Shown here: piece after piece, positions 35,843 to 45,186 of the stretch
How the letters are laid out: each line of letters begins with the position of its first letter
Numbering within the stretch: position 1 is the first letter of the stretch
Assembly: GCF_030418305.1 (NCBI RefSeq)
Contig: NZ_JAUHPX010000002.1
Location: 186,001 to 250,000 of the forward strand
Length of the DNA stretch: 64,000 bases
Reading direction: 5' to 3'
DNA from: Demequina lignilytica
Lineage (GTDB): Bacteria; Actinomycetota; Actinomycetes; Actinomycetales; Demequinaceae
Notes under the pieces: generated by a model
Seen by the model: only the letters and a program-made list of their open reading frames with translations
What the model was told of the DNA's origin: nothing
The model's database searches: none
Made by a program: the position numbers and the translations under genes

Positions 35843-36976
35843 TCAGTCACCCAGGAGCGAGTCGACGAAGCCGTGAGGATCGAACGGCGCGAGGTCGTCG
35901 GCCCCCTCGCCCAGGCCGACGAACTTCACCGGCACGCCGAGCTCGCGCTGCACGGCGAGGACGATGCCGCCCTTGGCGGTGCCGTCGAGCTTGGTGAGGA
36001 CGATGCCGGTCAGCGGCGCGACCTGGCCGAAGACCCGGGCCTGGGTGAGACCGTTCTGCCCCGTGGTCGCGTCGAGCACGAGCAGCACCTCGCGCGGCGG
36101 GCTCACCTTCGACACGACGCGGACGATCTTCCCGAGCTCGTCCATCAGGCCCTGCTTGTTCTGCAGGCGGCCCGCGGTGTCGACGAGGAGGACGTCCACG
36201 GAGTCGTCGCGGGCACGGTCGGCGGCCTCGAAGGCCACGGAGGCGGGGTCGGCACCGTCGGCGTGCGCGCGCACCACCGGCACCCCGACGCGTGCACCCC
36301 AGGTCTCGAGCTGGTCCGCGGCGGCGGCGCGGAAGGTGTCGGCGGCGCCGAGCACCACGGTGCGGCCCTCCGCCACCAGGACGCGCGCGAGCTTGCCGAC
36401 CGTGGTGGTCTTCCCGACGCCGTTGACGCCGACGACGATCACCGCGTCGGTCTCGCCGCGGCCGGGCTCGCCGAACGCCAACGTGCGGTCGAGGCCCGGG
36501 TCGACCACGTCGAGCAGGGCGGCGCGCAGAAGCTCGCGCGGCTCGGCCTCCGGGTCGGCGCGCAGACGGGCCCGCAGGTCCGCGAGCAGCGCGTCGGAGG
36601 CCGCGGCTCCGACATCGGCGAGCAGCAGGGTCTCCTCGAGCTCGTCCCAGTCGTCCTGGGTGAGGGCGCCGCGGCGGAAGATGCTCAGCAGCGACGCGCC
36701 GAGCCCGCTGCTGACCCGGCGTCGGAGCCGAGCGAAGCGATCCTCGACGCGCTCGGGAGACTCGGCCGTCGCGACGGCGGGCCCCGCATCGTCCTTGGGC
36801 TCGAGCTCGACCGCGGGCGCCTCGGGTGCGGCCGAGGGGGACGTGGGCGGAGCGGGTCGCGGCGGCGCCTGACGCGTCCTGCCGATCAGCGCGGCGGCCG
36901 CGCCACCGAGCACGACCAGACCGGCCACCACCGTCACGATGAGGTCGTTGTCACCTGGGATCCACGAGACGTCCAT
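35843..36976 (-). CDS. ftsY: Signal recognition particle receptor FtsY
   Basis: Membrane-associated GTPase that receives the SRP-ribosome complex. 377 residues. An N-terminal membrane helix (LIVTVVAGLVVLGGAAAALI), typical of actinobacterial FtsY, and an acidic linker precede the NG domain: VIVVGVNGVGKTTTVGKLAR, ADTFRAAAADQLETW, DVLLVDTAGRLQNKQGLMDE, LTKLDGTAKGG and PVKFVGLGEGADDLAPFD. A decamer at 36785 encodes DDAG in the linker. Shares a locus with smc. Confidence 0.96.
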   Translation of the reverse strand: MDVSWIPGDNDLIVTVVAGLVVLGGAAAALIGRTRQAPPRPAPPTSPSAAPEAPAVELEPKDDAGPAVATAESPERVEDRFARLRRRVSSGLGASLLSIFRRGALTQDDWDELEETLLLADVGAAASDALLADLRARLRADPEAEPRELLRAALLDVVDPGLDRTLAFGEPGRGETDAVIVVGVNGVGKTTTVGKLARVLVAEGRTVVLGAADTFRAAAADQLETWGARVGVPVVRAHADGADPASVAFEAADRARDDSVDVLLVDTAGRLQNKQGLMDELGKIVRVVSKVSPPREVLLVLDATTGQNGLTQARVFGQVAPLTGIVLTKLDGTAKGGIVLAVQRELGVPVKFVGLGEGADDLAPFDPHGFVDSLLGD

Positions 36977-37024
36977 GGACGCAGTCTCTCAGGTCGGAAG
37001 GGAGCAGGGAACGCCCCCGCCGGC

Positions 37025-37309
37025 TCAGCGTCCGGAGACCTGCAGCTCCCGGGTCTGCGGGCGACCGAGCTTGTCGACGACGTCGAGCGACGCCTCCGGC
37101 CGGTCGAGCTCGTCGAACAGGTGCTCGCGCACGGGGCGGCGCTCCTCGACCCCGAGCAGGATGCGGATGACGCGCTGGCCCCGGCCCTCGGCGGCGAAGG
37201 CGGCGACGATGACTCCGGCGGCGATGAGGCCGGCGACGATGAGGGTGCCCTCCATGTGGCTGAACATCGACTCTCCAAGCTGTGACGACCACTCGGTCGG
37301 TGCTGACAT
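37025..37309 (-). CDS. Small single-pass membrane protein between smc and ftsY
   Basis: 94 residues from ATG 37309 (GAGGGAACG upstream). One membrane helix (about 20-39, TLIVAGLIAAGVIVAAFAA) and a charged tail rich in Arg, Glu and Asp. No family recognised. It starts 198 nt after the smc stop, has its own likely promoter, and ends 48 nt before ftsY. Confidence 0.65.
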   Translation of the reverse strand: MSAPTEWSSQLGESMFSHMEGTLIVAGLIAAGVIVAAFAAEGRGQRVIRILLGVEERRPVREHLFDELDRPEASLDVVDKLGRPQTRELQVSGR

Positions 37310-37328
37310 GTGCGTTCCCTCGGGAGGA

Positions 37329-37372
37329 ATTGTCACCCGAAGCGGACAAGCGCGACAAACTCCCACGTGGGA
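37329..37372 (-). promoter_or_regulatory. Promoter with CACGTG palindrome upstream of the small membrane protein and ftsY
   Basis: TTGTCG (37353-37358), 18 nt, GACAAT (37329-37334) on the minus strand. The 12-bp palindrome TCCCACGTGGGA (37361-37372) is just upstream of the -35. The predicted leader is about 13 nt. Confidence 0.45.
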
Positions 37373-37507
37373 TCGCGTGTCGCAGAGGGTTCAACGCGGA
37401 GGGAGGCGGCTTGTTCCCGACCCGGCGCCCGAGGGGACGGTCGCGCCGGCGCCGCGCACGATGATATCTCAACGGCACGCCGTGCCGGAACCGGGCTCGC
37501 GCCCCGG

Positions 37508-40500
37508 TCAGACCTCGTCGCGCAGGCGCTGGCTGATGACGGTCGTGACGCCGTCGCCGCGCATCGTCACGCCGTAGAGCGCGTCGGCGATCTCCATCGT
37601 CCGCTTCTGGTGCGTGATGACGATCAGCTGCGAGTCCTCCTGCAGCTCGGTGAAGATCTCCAGCAGCCGGCCCAGGTTGACGTCGTCGAGCGCGGCCTCG
37701 ACCTCGTCCATCACGTAGAAGGGGCTCGGGCGGGCCTTGAAGATCGACACGAGCAGCGCCACGGCGGTGAGCGAACGCTCGCCGCCCGACAGCAGCGACA
37801 GCCGCTTGACCTTCTTCCCCGCCGGCCGGGCCTCGACCTCGATGCCCGTCTCGAGCATGTTGCCGGGGTCGGTCAGCACGAGCCGCCCCTCGCCGCCGGG
37901 GAACAGCCGGGGGAACACGCGGTCGAACTGCGCGGCGGTGTCCGCGAAGGCCTCGGCGAACACCTGCTCGACGCGGGCGTCGATCTCCTTGACGATCTCG
38001 AGCAGGTCGGCGCGCGACTTCTTGATGTCGTTCAGCTGGTCGGTGAGGAACTTGTGACGCTCCTCCAGCGCGGCGAACTCCTCCAGGGCGAGCGGGTTGA
38101 CCCGGCCCAGCTGGTTCATCGCGCGCTCCGCCTGGCGCAGCCGCTTCTCCTGCTGCTCGCGCACGTAGGGCGTGGCGGGCGCCTCCTCGTCGTCCGCGGC
38201 GGCCTCCGTCGACGGCACGGGGACCTCGGGTCCGAACTCCTCGACCAGCCGGTCGGGATCGACGCCCAGCTCGTCGATCGCCCGCTGGCGGAGCTGCTCG
38301 AGACGGATCTTCTGCTCGGCACGCGCGACCTCGTCGCGGTGCGCCGAGTCCGTGAGGCGGGCGTGCTCGCCACCGAGCTCCTCGACCGTGCGGCGGACGT
38401 CGGCGAGGGTGCCGGAGCGCTCGGCGCGCTCCGCCTCGACAGCAGCTCGCGCATCGTCCGCCCGTTGGACGGAGCCGTCGATCAGGTGCAGCGCGTCCTC
38501 CGCGCCCGCGATGACCTCGCGGGCGGCGCGCGACTGGCGCTCGCGGCGCGCCGCGGCCTCCGCCGCTCGCGCACGGGCGTCGCGTTCCGCGACCACGGCT
38601 CGCTCGAGGCTCTCGGCCCTCGAGGCGAGCGCCCGGCCGCGCTCCTCGGACGTGCGGAGCGACAGCCGTGCCTCGGTCTCGCGGGCACGCGCGGCCTTGG
38701 CCGACTCCTCGTCCTCGTTCCGCCGCTCGAGCGCCTCGGCGGTGTCCGCCTCGAACTGCTCGGGCTCGGCCTGGGCGCCGGCGAGGCGCTCGGCGAGGCT
38801 CTCGAGCTCCTGCGCGTCGGCCGCCATGCGCTCGTGCGCCTGCTCGAGCTGCACGTCGAGGCGATCGGCCTCGTTCCGCGCCGCGCGGGCCTGCGCACCC
38901 AGCTGGCCGAGCTGCTCGGCCACGGCCGCCATGCGGGCGTCGGACTCGTTCAGCCGGGCGAGGGTGCGCTCGTGCCCCGCGCGGGTCTCGGCCTCCTCGC
39001 GCTCGGCCGTCGCGAGGCGCGTCTCGAGGGTCTCGAGCTCGGCGACCGCCGCGTCCCTGCGCTCCCGCGCGTCGTCGAAGGCGGCCTGCATGTGCAGCAC
39101 GCTCGGGGCGTCGCCGGCGCCGCCGGAGGCGCTGCGCGCGCCCAGGAGATCGCCCCGGCGGGTGACGGCCACGATCTCGCGGTGACGCCCCACGAGCGCG
39201 CGGGCGGCGGCGAGGTCCTCGACCACCACGACGCCCGACACGAAGGCGCGGACCGTCGCGCCGACCCCGCCCGGGCCGGACACCAGCTCGGACGCCCACG
39301 CGGCGCCCTCGGGCAGGTCGATCGCGGGGTTGTCGACGGCGGCGCCGGCGTCGGCGACCACGAACCATGAACGCCCCGCGTCCTCGTCCCGCAGCCACCG
39401 GATCGCGTCCACCGCGTCCTCGACACCGTCGACCGCGAGCGCGTCGGCGAGGCCGCCGAGCGCGGCCGCGATCGCATCCTCGGCGCCGGCCGCGATGTCG
39501 ATCAGGGAGGCCAGCGAGCCGCGCACCGCGCGCGTGCCGCTCGCCAGGAGCGCCCCCGCACCGTCCTTACGGACCAGCGACAGCTCGAGCGCCTCGCCGC
39601 GGGCCGCCCACGAGTCGCGGTCGCGCATCGCGGCATGGCGTGCGTCCTTGAGGTCGGACAGCCGCTGCTTCGCCTGCTCCCAGGCCTCGGTCGCGGACTC
39701 GTGCTGGACGTCCAGGTCCTCCTCGCCCGCCTCGACGGAGGCGACGGAGGTCTCGACGTGCTGGAACTCGGCGTTCGCCTCGTGCGCGCGTCGCTCGGCC
39801 GCGGCGCGCTGCTCCTGGAGGCGCCCGATCTCGGCCTCGGTCGACTCGACCCGCGAGCGCTTGGCGGCCACCTGCCCGGCGAGCCGCGCCACCCCCTCGC
39901 GGCGGTCGGCGACGGAGCGCAGCAGGTTGGCGTGGTGGCGCTCGGAGGCGAAGGCGGTGTCCTCGGCGCCCTTGCGCGCCTCGATCGCCGCCTCCAGCTC
40001 CTGCGCCGCGAGCGCGACCTCAGCGTCGAGCTCGGCGCGCGCCGCGCGGGCCCGCTCGAGCTGCTCGTCGAGGTCCACCAGGTCCGTCGGCGGCGCGGCG
40101 TCGACCTGCGTGCCGAGCATGCGGACACGCTCCTCCGCGAGCGTCGCGAGGTTGCGCAGCCGCTCGCGCTGGGCGCTGAGGCGGTAGTAGATGTCGTTGG
40201 CGCGGGTCAGCGCGGGCGCGGCCTCCGCGGAGGCCCGCTCGAGGTCCGCGAGCCTGCCGCGGGCCTCCGTCAGCGCCTTCTCCACGGCGGCGCGGCGCTC
40301 GAGCAGGGCCGACTCGTCGGCCTGGTCCTTCGCCATCGACCCCTGCAGGGTCGCGAGGTCGTCCGCGAGGAGGCGGCTGCGGGCGTCGCGCACGTCGATC
40401 TGGATGCGCTGCGCCTGCCGCGCGACCTCCGCCTGCTTCCCGAGCGGCCCCAGCTGTCGCCGGATCTCGCCCGTGAGGTCCTGCACGCGGGTGAGGTTCG

Positions 40501-41056
40501 CCTGCATCGAGTCGAGCTTGCGCAGCGCCTTCTCCTTGCGGCGGCGATGCTTGAGGATGCCGGCGGCCTCCTCGATGAAGTGGCGGCGGTCCTCGGGGGT
40601 CGCCCGCAGGACGGCGTCGAGCTGGCCCTGCCCGACGATCACGTGCATCTCGCGTCCCAGGCCCGAGTCCGAGAGCAGGTCCTGGATGTCGAGCAGTCGG
40701 CACGGCGAGCCGTTAATCGCATACTCGGAGCCGCCCGAGCGGAACAGGGTGCGGCTGATGGTGACCTCGGTGTAGTCGATCGGCAGCGCGCCGTCGGCGT
40801 TGTCGATCGTGAGCGAGACCTCGGCGCGGCCCAGCGGCGCACGGCCCGACGTGCCGGCGAAGATGACGTCCGCCATCTGGCCGCCGCGCAGCGTCTTCGC
40901 CCCCTGCTCGCCCATCACCCAGGCGAGCGCGTCCACCACGTTCGACTTGCCCGACCCGTTCGGGCCGACCACGCAGGTGACCCCCGGCTCGAACTCGAGG
41001 GTGGTCGCCGACGCGAAGGACTTGAAGCCTCGCAGCGTCAGCGTCTTGAGATGCAT
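37508..41056 (-). CDS. smc: Chromosome segregation ATPase SMC
   Basis: 1182-residue ABC-type ATPase that compacts and resolves chromosomes. N-terminal head with Walker A VVGPNGSGKSNVVDALAW and GFKSFASATTLEFEPGVTCV; coiled coil; hinge about 500-670 (AIAAALGGLADALAVDGVED, then GDLLGARSASGG); second coiled coil; C-terminal head with signature LSLLSGGERSLTAVALLVSI and Walker B FYVMDEVEAALDDVNL. Full length. Decamer at 38450 (RADDARA) and near-copy at 37560. Confidence 0.97.
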   Translation of the reverse strand: MHLKTLTLRGFKSFASATTLEFEPGVTCVVGPNGSGKSNVVDALAWVMGEQGAKTLRGGQMADVIFAGTSGRAPLGRAEVSLTIDNADGALPIDYTEVTISRTLFRSGGSEYAINGSPCRLLDIQDLLSDSGLGREMHVIVGQGQLDAVLRATPEDRRHFIEEAAGILKHRRRKEKALRKLDSMQANLTRVQDLTGEIRRQLGPLGKQAEVARQAQRIQIDVRDARSRLLADDLATLQGSMAKDQADESALLERRAAVEKALTEARGRLADLERASAEAAPALTRANDIYYRLSAQRERLRNLATLAEERVRMLGTQVDAAPPTDLVDLDEQLERARAARAELDAEVALAAQELEAAIEARKGAEDTAFASERHHANLLRSVADRREGVARLAGQVAAKRSRVESTEAEIGRLQEQRAAAERRAHEANAEFQHVETSVASVEAGEEDLDVQHESATEAWEQAKQRLSDLKDARHAAMRDRDSWAARGEALELSLVRKDGAGALLASGTRAVRGSLASLIDIAAGAEDAIAAALGGLADALAVDGVEDAVDAIRWLRDEDAGRSWFVVADAGAAVDNPAIDLPEGAAWASELVSGPGGVGATVRAFVSGVVVVEDLAAARALVGRHREIVAVTRRGDLLGARSASGGAGDAPSVLHMQAAFDDARERRDAAVAELETLETRLATAEREEAETRAGHERTLARLNESDARMAAVAEQLGQLGAQARAARNEADRLDVQLEQAHERMAADAQELESLAERLAGAQAEPEQFEADTAEALERRNEDEESAKAARARETEARLSLRTSEERGRALASRAESLERAVVAERDARARAAEAAARRERQSRAAREVIAGAEDALHLIDGSVQRADDARAAVEAERAERSGTLADVRRTVEELGGEHARLTDSAHRDEVARAEQKIRLEQLRQRAIDELGVDPDRLVEEFGPEVPVPSTEAAADDEEAPATPYVREQQEKRLRQAERAMNQLGRVNPLALEEFAALEERHKFLTDQLNDIKKSRADLLEIVKEIDARVEQVFAEAFADTAAQFDRVFPRLFPGGEGRLVLTDPGNMLETGIEVEARPAGKKVKRLSLLSGGERSLTAVALLVSIFKARPSPFYVMDEVEAALDDVNLGRLLEIFTELQEDSQLIVITHQKRTMEIADALYGVTMRGDGVTTVISQRLRDEV

Positions 41057-41131
41057 GGCGCCGAGTCTAGGGGAACCCTTGACCCGCTCAGGTGAGGCGC
41101 GTGGGACACGGCAGGAACCGCATCGTCCCTC

Positions 41132-41725
41132 CTACGGCGTGATGCGATCGAGCTCGGCGTCCTCGACGTCCGGGTGCGCGTCGTGAGCGGTCGCGAGCAG
41201 CACCTGGCGCTTCGCGCCCCAGTAGTCCATCACCGCGAACAGCAGGCCCGACAGCACGAATGTGAAGTGCAGGCCGATGCGCCACGCGATCGACGTGTAG
41301 TCGGCCTCACCGCCCTTGCTGTCGAGCGCGACGAAGTCCTTCAGCAGCAGGATCACGGAGATCGCGACCAGCGAGCCGATCAGCTTCATCTTGAGGCCCG
41401 AGAAGTCGACGTGGCCCATCCAGGACGGCCGGTCGGTGTTGCCCTCGGCGGCCTCCATCTTGGAGACGAAGTTCTCGTAGCCCGCGAAGATCACGATCAC
41501 GATGAGGTTGCCCAGCAGCGCGATGTCGATCAGCGACAGGATCGCGACGGTGATCTCGTCCGCCTCGGACTCGAGGCTGAACTCGGCGATGAGGTGCCAT
41601 AGCTCCATGAAGAACTTCACGAGCACCACGCCGAGCCCGGCCACGAGGCCGACGTACATCGGGGCGAGGAGCCAGCGGGTGGCGAAGAGGCCCTTCTCCA
41701 GGGCGTGCTCGAGCGGGTTGCTCAT
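41132..41725 (-). CDS. YqhA family (UPF0114) membrane protein
   Basis: 197 residues with four membrane helices. Family hallmarks: LFATRWLLAPMYVGLVAGLG at the start, IDIALLGNLIVIVIFAGYEN in the middle and VDFSGLKMKLIGSLVAISVI later. UPF0114/YqhA has no proven function. ATG 41725 chosen; further upstream the frame is not protein-like. An exact decamer (41119) lies 4 nt beyond its stop. Confidence 0.88.
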   Translation of the reverse strand: MSNPLEHALEKGLFATRWLLAPMYVGLVAGLGVVLVKFFMELWHLIAEFSLESEADEITVAILSLIDIALLGNLIVIVIFAGYENFVSKMEAAEGNTDRPSWMGHVDFSGLKMKLIGSLVAISVILLLKDFVALDSKGGEADYTSIAWRIGLHFTFVLSGLLFAVMDYWGAKRQVLLATAHDAHPDVEDAELDRITP

Positions 41726-41835
41726 CGGGGGGACCTTCCGGGGAGGCGGCGCGCGGGCGCGCGGGGATGATGCAGATGCACCGGCTCGACGCGCGAAGGC
41801 GGCCGGTGGTGCCAGGGGTCGTGCGGCGGGGCGGG

Positions 41836-42255
41836 CTACAGCGCGGGGAACCAGATCCCGATCTCGCGGTCCGCGGACTCGGGCGAGTCCGAGCCGTGCA
41901 CGATGTTCTGGATCACCGGCAGGTCCCACGTGCGTGCGAGGTCGCCGCGGATGGTGCCGGGGGCCGCCGTGGTCGGGTCCGTGGTGCCCGCGAGCGAGCG
42001 GAAACCCTCGATCACGCGCTCGCCCTCCGCGACCACCGCGAGCACGGGGCCCGACAGCATGAAGTCGACCAGGGGCGCGTAGAAGGGCTTGCCCACGTGC
42101 TCCGCGTAGTGCTCGGCGAGCAGCTCGGGGGTGGCGTGCTTGAGCTCGACGGCGACGAGCGTGTAGCCCTTCGCCTCGATGCGCCGCAGGACCTCCCCCG
42201 ACAGCGCGCGCTTCACTCCGTCGGGCTTGACCAGGATCAGGGTGCGTTCCGTCAT
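41836..42255 (-). CDS. ndk: Nucleoside diphosphate kinase
   Basis: Balances nucleoside triphosphate pools through a phosphohistidine intermediate. 139 residues: TERTLILVKPDGVKRALSG at the start, active-site His in NIVHGSDSPESADREI, GTIRGDLA before it. Divergent from apt across a 140-nt gap with paired repeats. Confidence 0.97.
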   Translation of the reverse strand: MTERTLILVKPDGVKRALSGEVLRRIEAKGYTLVAVELKHATPELLAEHYAEHVGKPFYAPLVDFMLSGPVLAVVAEGERVIEGFRSLAGTTDPTTAAPGTIRGDLARTWDLPVIQNIVHGSDSPESADREIGIWFPAL

Positions 42256-42312
42256 GGCGCGAGCCTACCGAAGGCCTGCCCCGCCACCGGTCGCTCCCCC
42301 ACCGCCGCGCCC

Positions 42313-42369
42313 GTGAAGCGATTCGTGTCGTCTCCCGGCGCCGAGCCGGCCCCGGTGAAGGGATCCGTG
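42313..42369. promoter_or_regulatory. Pair of 15-bp direct repeats between ndk and apt
   Basis: GTGAAGCGATTCGTG (42313-42327) and GTGAAGGGATCCGTG (42355-42369) agree at 13 of 15 positions and start 42 bp apart, four helical turns. They lie between divergent ndk and apt. Possible operator pair; no regulator recognised. Confidence 0.35.
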
Positions 42370-42395
42370 CCACCGCGCCGTGACAGGATGGGCGC

Positions 42396-42905
42396 GTGAT
42401 CACTCTCGAGGACTTCGACACGTATCCCGACTTCCCCGTCGAGGGGATCCTCTTCTACGACATCGCGCCCATCCTCGCGAGCCCCGAACGCTTCCGCGAG
42501 GCCTGCATCCAGCTGATGCCGCCGCGCGACGCACAGGTGGACATCGTCGCGGGCGTCGACGCGCGCGGGTTCATCTTCGCCCCTGTGGTCGCGCAGACGC
42601 TCGACGTGGGCATGGCGATGGTGCGCAAGGCCGGGAAGATGCCGGGCGTCGACCTGCTCGAGTCCTCGACGGAGATCGAGTACGGCTCGCGCGACCTCGC
42701 GGTCAGCGCCGGCTCGATCGAGGGTCGCCACGTGCTGGTGATCGACGACGTGCTCGCGACCGGCGGCACCGCCCGCGCGGTCGCGCAGATGCTGGAGCGC
42801 GGCGGGGCCGCCTCGGTGCGGTTCAGCTTCCTCATCGAGATCGGCGACCTGCCGGGGCGCGACGCCCTGGAGGGGTACGCGGTCACCTCGGTGGTCGTCG
42901 TCTAG
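42396..42905 (+). CDS. apt: Adenine phosphoribosyltransferase
   Basis: Salvages adenine to AMP with PRPP. GTG 42396, 169 residues. The PRPP loop is HVLVIDDVLATGGTARAV; the substrate region shows FPVEGILFYDIAPILASPE and GVDARGFIFAPVVA. Its last 4 nt overlap the end of a convergent membrane-protein gene. Confidence 0.95.
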   Translation: MITLEDFDTYPDFPVEGILFYDIAPILASPERFREACIQLMPPRDAQVDIVAGVDARGFIFAPVVAQTLDVGMAMVRKAGKMPGVDLLESSTEIEYGSRDLAVSAGSIEGRHVLVIDDVLATGGTARAVAQMLERGGAASVRFSFLIEIGDLPGRDALEGYAVTSVVVV

Positions 42906-43348
42906 CCTCGCCGCCGGGTCGCGAGCCGCGTCACCAGCAGCACGGCGGGCACGAGCGCGAGCGCGGCGAACGCGACCTCGTAGGCGATGAATCCCTGGCC
43001 GATCTCCGTCGGCACGGGGTCCTGCGCGCGCAGGTAGCTCGCGTGGATGGCGATGCCCGCCACCAGCACGGCGCCGAACAGGAGCGCCAGTCCGCCGAGG
43101 AGCCACGCCGGCAGCTGCCGGGTGTCGGGGTGCTCACGCACGTATCCGATCCATCGCGTCAGCGTGGACATCACCGCCCACCCGAGCAGCAGCAGCCCCG
43201 CGAACAGCAGCCCGTACACCGCGATCGACGGCCGGCCGAGGTCGCCGAGCGCGTTCAGCGACGCGTGCTCGAGCTGCCAGAAGATCAGCGTGAGCCCGAG
43301 CACCCCGGCGGCGAGGGCGCCGCCCACGCGCCACAGGAACCCGCTCAC
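42902..43348 (-). CDS. Four-helix membrane protein downstream of folC
   Basis: 148 residues from GTG 43348, which overlaps the stop of the upstream DUF4233 gene (GTGA). Four hydrophobic helices (about 7-27, 41-62, 82-104, 120-140) and a basic C-terminus TRLATRRRG. No family recognised. Last gene of the folC operon. Confidence 0.65.
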   Translation of the reverse strand: MSGFLWRVGGALAAGVLGLTLIFWQLEHASLNALGDLGRPSIAVYGLLFAGLLLLGWAVMSTLTRWIGYVREHPDTRQLPAWLLGGLALLFGAVLVAGIAIHASYLRAQDPVPTEIGQGFIAYEVAFAALALVPAVLLVTRLATRRRG

Positions 43349-43779
43349 GCGATCTCCGCGCCGCTCTCCCCCGCGCCGGGCGAAGCAGCCGCGTCGCGCT
43401 CGGCGCGCTCGCGGTCGATCCTGCCGCCGAGCCGCAGGGCCATGATCCACAGCCCGAGGAAGATCACGCCGATGAGCGCGATGGCGGGCTCGACCAGCCC
43501 GGCCGCCAGCATCGGCGCCTGGAGCGCCCAGCCGAGCCACCGGCCCCAGCTCTTGCGCTGCTGCCCGGCCGCGTACCCGAGCGCGAGCACGAACGGGAGG
43601 CCGCAGCCCCACACGAGCCACGCGGGCGCGGCGACCTCTCCGGCGCGTCCGAGGCCCCAGAGGAGCAGGATCGCGAAGATCGCGGCGAAGGCCTGCAGCC
43701 CGAGGATCGCCTGCGTGAAGGTCAGCGTCGCCGGCCGCTGCGGACGCGGCATCGGGACGTTCTCCTGCGCCGCCGTCAT
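43345..43779 (-). CDS. DUF4233 membrane protein
   Basis: 144 residues with four membrane helices (about 20-45, 50-68, 80-95, 97-118). In actinobacteria a DUF4233 gene typically follows folC, as here, with a 4-nt ATGA overlap. The segment GVIFLGLWIMALRLGGRIDR is typical. Function unknown. Confidence 0.78.
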   Translation of the reverse strand: MTAAQENVPMPRPQRPATLTFTQAILGLQAFAAIFAILLLWGLGRAGEVAAPAWLVWGCGLPFVLALGYAAGQQRKSWGRWLGWALQAPMLAAGLVEPAIALIGVIFLGLWIMALRLGGRIDRERAERDAAASPGAGESGAEIA

Positions 43780-45173
43780 CGGGCCCTCCCCACGCCCTTG
43801 CGGCGGTCGGCGCCGGTGAGGATCCGCGCGTCCGCCACCAGGGTGATGGACCCGACGACGAGGACGCCCGCGCCCAGGTCGTCGTCGCGCTCGGCGCGCT
43901 GGACGGCGGCATCGATCGCGTCCGGCAGCGACGAGGCCTCGGTCACGCGGTCCTCGCCGAAGACGTCGCGCGCGATGGCCGCGAGCTCGTCGACCGGGAT
44001 CGCACGGGGGGAGGACGATGCGGTGATCACCACGTGGTCGAGGGCGGGCTCGAGCGCCCCGAGGACGCCCTCGGCGTCCTTGTCCCGCAGGATCCCGACC
44101 ACGCCGACGAGCGTGGTGAAGGCGAAGGACTCCTCGACGGCGCCGACGAGCGCCTCCGCGCCGTGCGGGTTGTGGGCGGCGTCGACCAGGATCAGCGGGG
44201 AGGTCCGGACCGCCTCGAGACGGCCGGGCGACGTCACCGAGGCGAAGCCCGCCTCGACCGTCTCCCCCGCGAGAGAGGCCGGCTCGCCGCCGTCGGCGAG
44301 CAGCAGCTCGGTCGCCGCGAGGGCGAGGAGCGCGTTGTGCGCCTGGTACTCGCCGTAGAGGGGCACGAACAGCTCGGCGTACACGGCCGCCGGCGTGCGC
44401 AGCGTCACGAGCTGGCCGCCGACGCCCGGCTGACGGTCGACGACCTCGAGGGCCTCGCCCTCCCAGTAGCCGCGCGCGGCGTGCTCCTCGACGGCGTGGG
44501 CGAGGACCGGCGCGACGGACTCGGCCTGGGCCGCGATCACCGCCGCGGCGCCGTCCTTGATGATCCCGGACTTCTCCGCGGCGATGTCGACCAGCGAGTC
44601 GCCGAGCCACTCCTGGTGGTCGAGCCCCACCGGGGTCACCACCGCGACGTCGCCGTCGGCGACGTTGGTGGCGTCCCACACGCCGCCCATCCCGACCTCG
44701 ACCACGGCGACGTCCACCGGCGCGTCCGCGAACGCGGCGAACGCGAGCACCACGAGCACCTCGAAGAAGCTCATGCGCGGCCCCCCGGCCTCGGCCGACC
44801 GGGCGTCGACCAGCGCGAGGATCGGCGCGATCTCCTGCCACAGGCGCACGAAGTCCTCGCGCGGGATCGGCTCGCCGTCGATCATGATCCGCTCGCGGAC
44901 GGTCGTGAGGTGCGGCGACGTGAACAGGCCCGTGCGCAGGCCGTGCTCGCGCACCAGCGCCTCGGTCATGCGCGCGGTCGAGGTCTTGCCGTTCGTGCCG
45001 GTCAGGTGCACGACCTTGTAGGCGTGCTGCGGCGAACCGAGCAGGTCGCAGGCGTCGCGGACGCGGTCGAGGGTGGGCTCGAAGTCGTGCTCGGGATTGC
45101 GGGAGACGATGTGCGCGTAGATCTCGCGCTCGGCCTCCTCGAGGCTCAGGCCACCGAGGTCAAGGTCGGTCAT
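43776..45173 (-). CDS. folC: Folylpolyglutamate synthase/dihydrofolate synthase, copy 1
   Basis: Mur-ligase-type enzyme that adds glutamate to folates. 465 residues from ATG 45173. P-loop VVHLTGTNGKTSTARMTEAL; FTSPHLTTVRERIMIDGEPI; GMGGVWDATNV; LDHQEWLGDSLVDIAAEKSG; VDAAHNPHG. All catalytic motifs intact. Lies 13 nt after a second folC; the stop overlaps DUF4233. Decamer at 44013. Confidence 0.93.
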   Translation of the reverse strand: MTDLDLGGLSLEEAEREIYAHIVSRNPEHDFEPTLDRVRDACDLLGSPQHAYKVVHLTGTNGKTSTARMTEALVREHGLRTGLFTSPHLTTVRERIMIDGEPIPREDFVRLWQEIAPILALVDARSAEAGGPRMSFFEVLVVLAFAAFADAPVDVAVVEVGMGGVWDATNVADGDVAVVTPVGLDHQEWLGDSLVDIAAEKSGIIKDGAAAVIAAQAESVAPVLAHAVEEHAARGYWEGEALEVVDRQPGVGGQLVTLRTPAAVYAELFVPLYGEYQAHNALLALAATELLLADGGEPASLAGETVEAGFASVTSPGRLEAVRTSPLILVDAAHNPHGAEALVGAVEESFAFTTLVGVVGILRDKDAEGVLGALEPALDHVVITASSSPRAIPVDELAAIARDVFGEDRVTEASSLPDAIDAAVQRAERDDDLGAGVLVVGSITLVADARILTGADRRKGVGRAR

Positions 45174-45186
45174 GGGCTCCAGTGTG

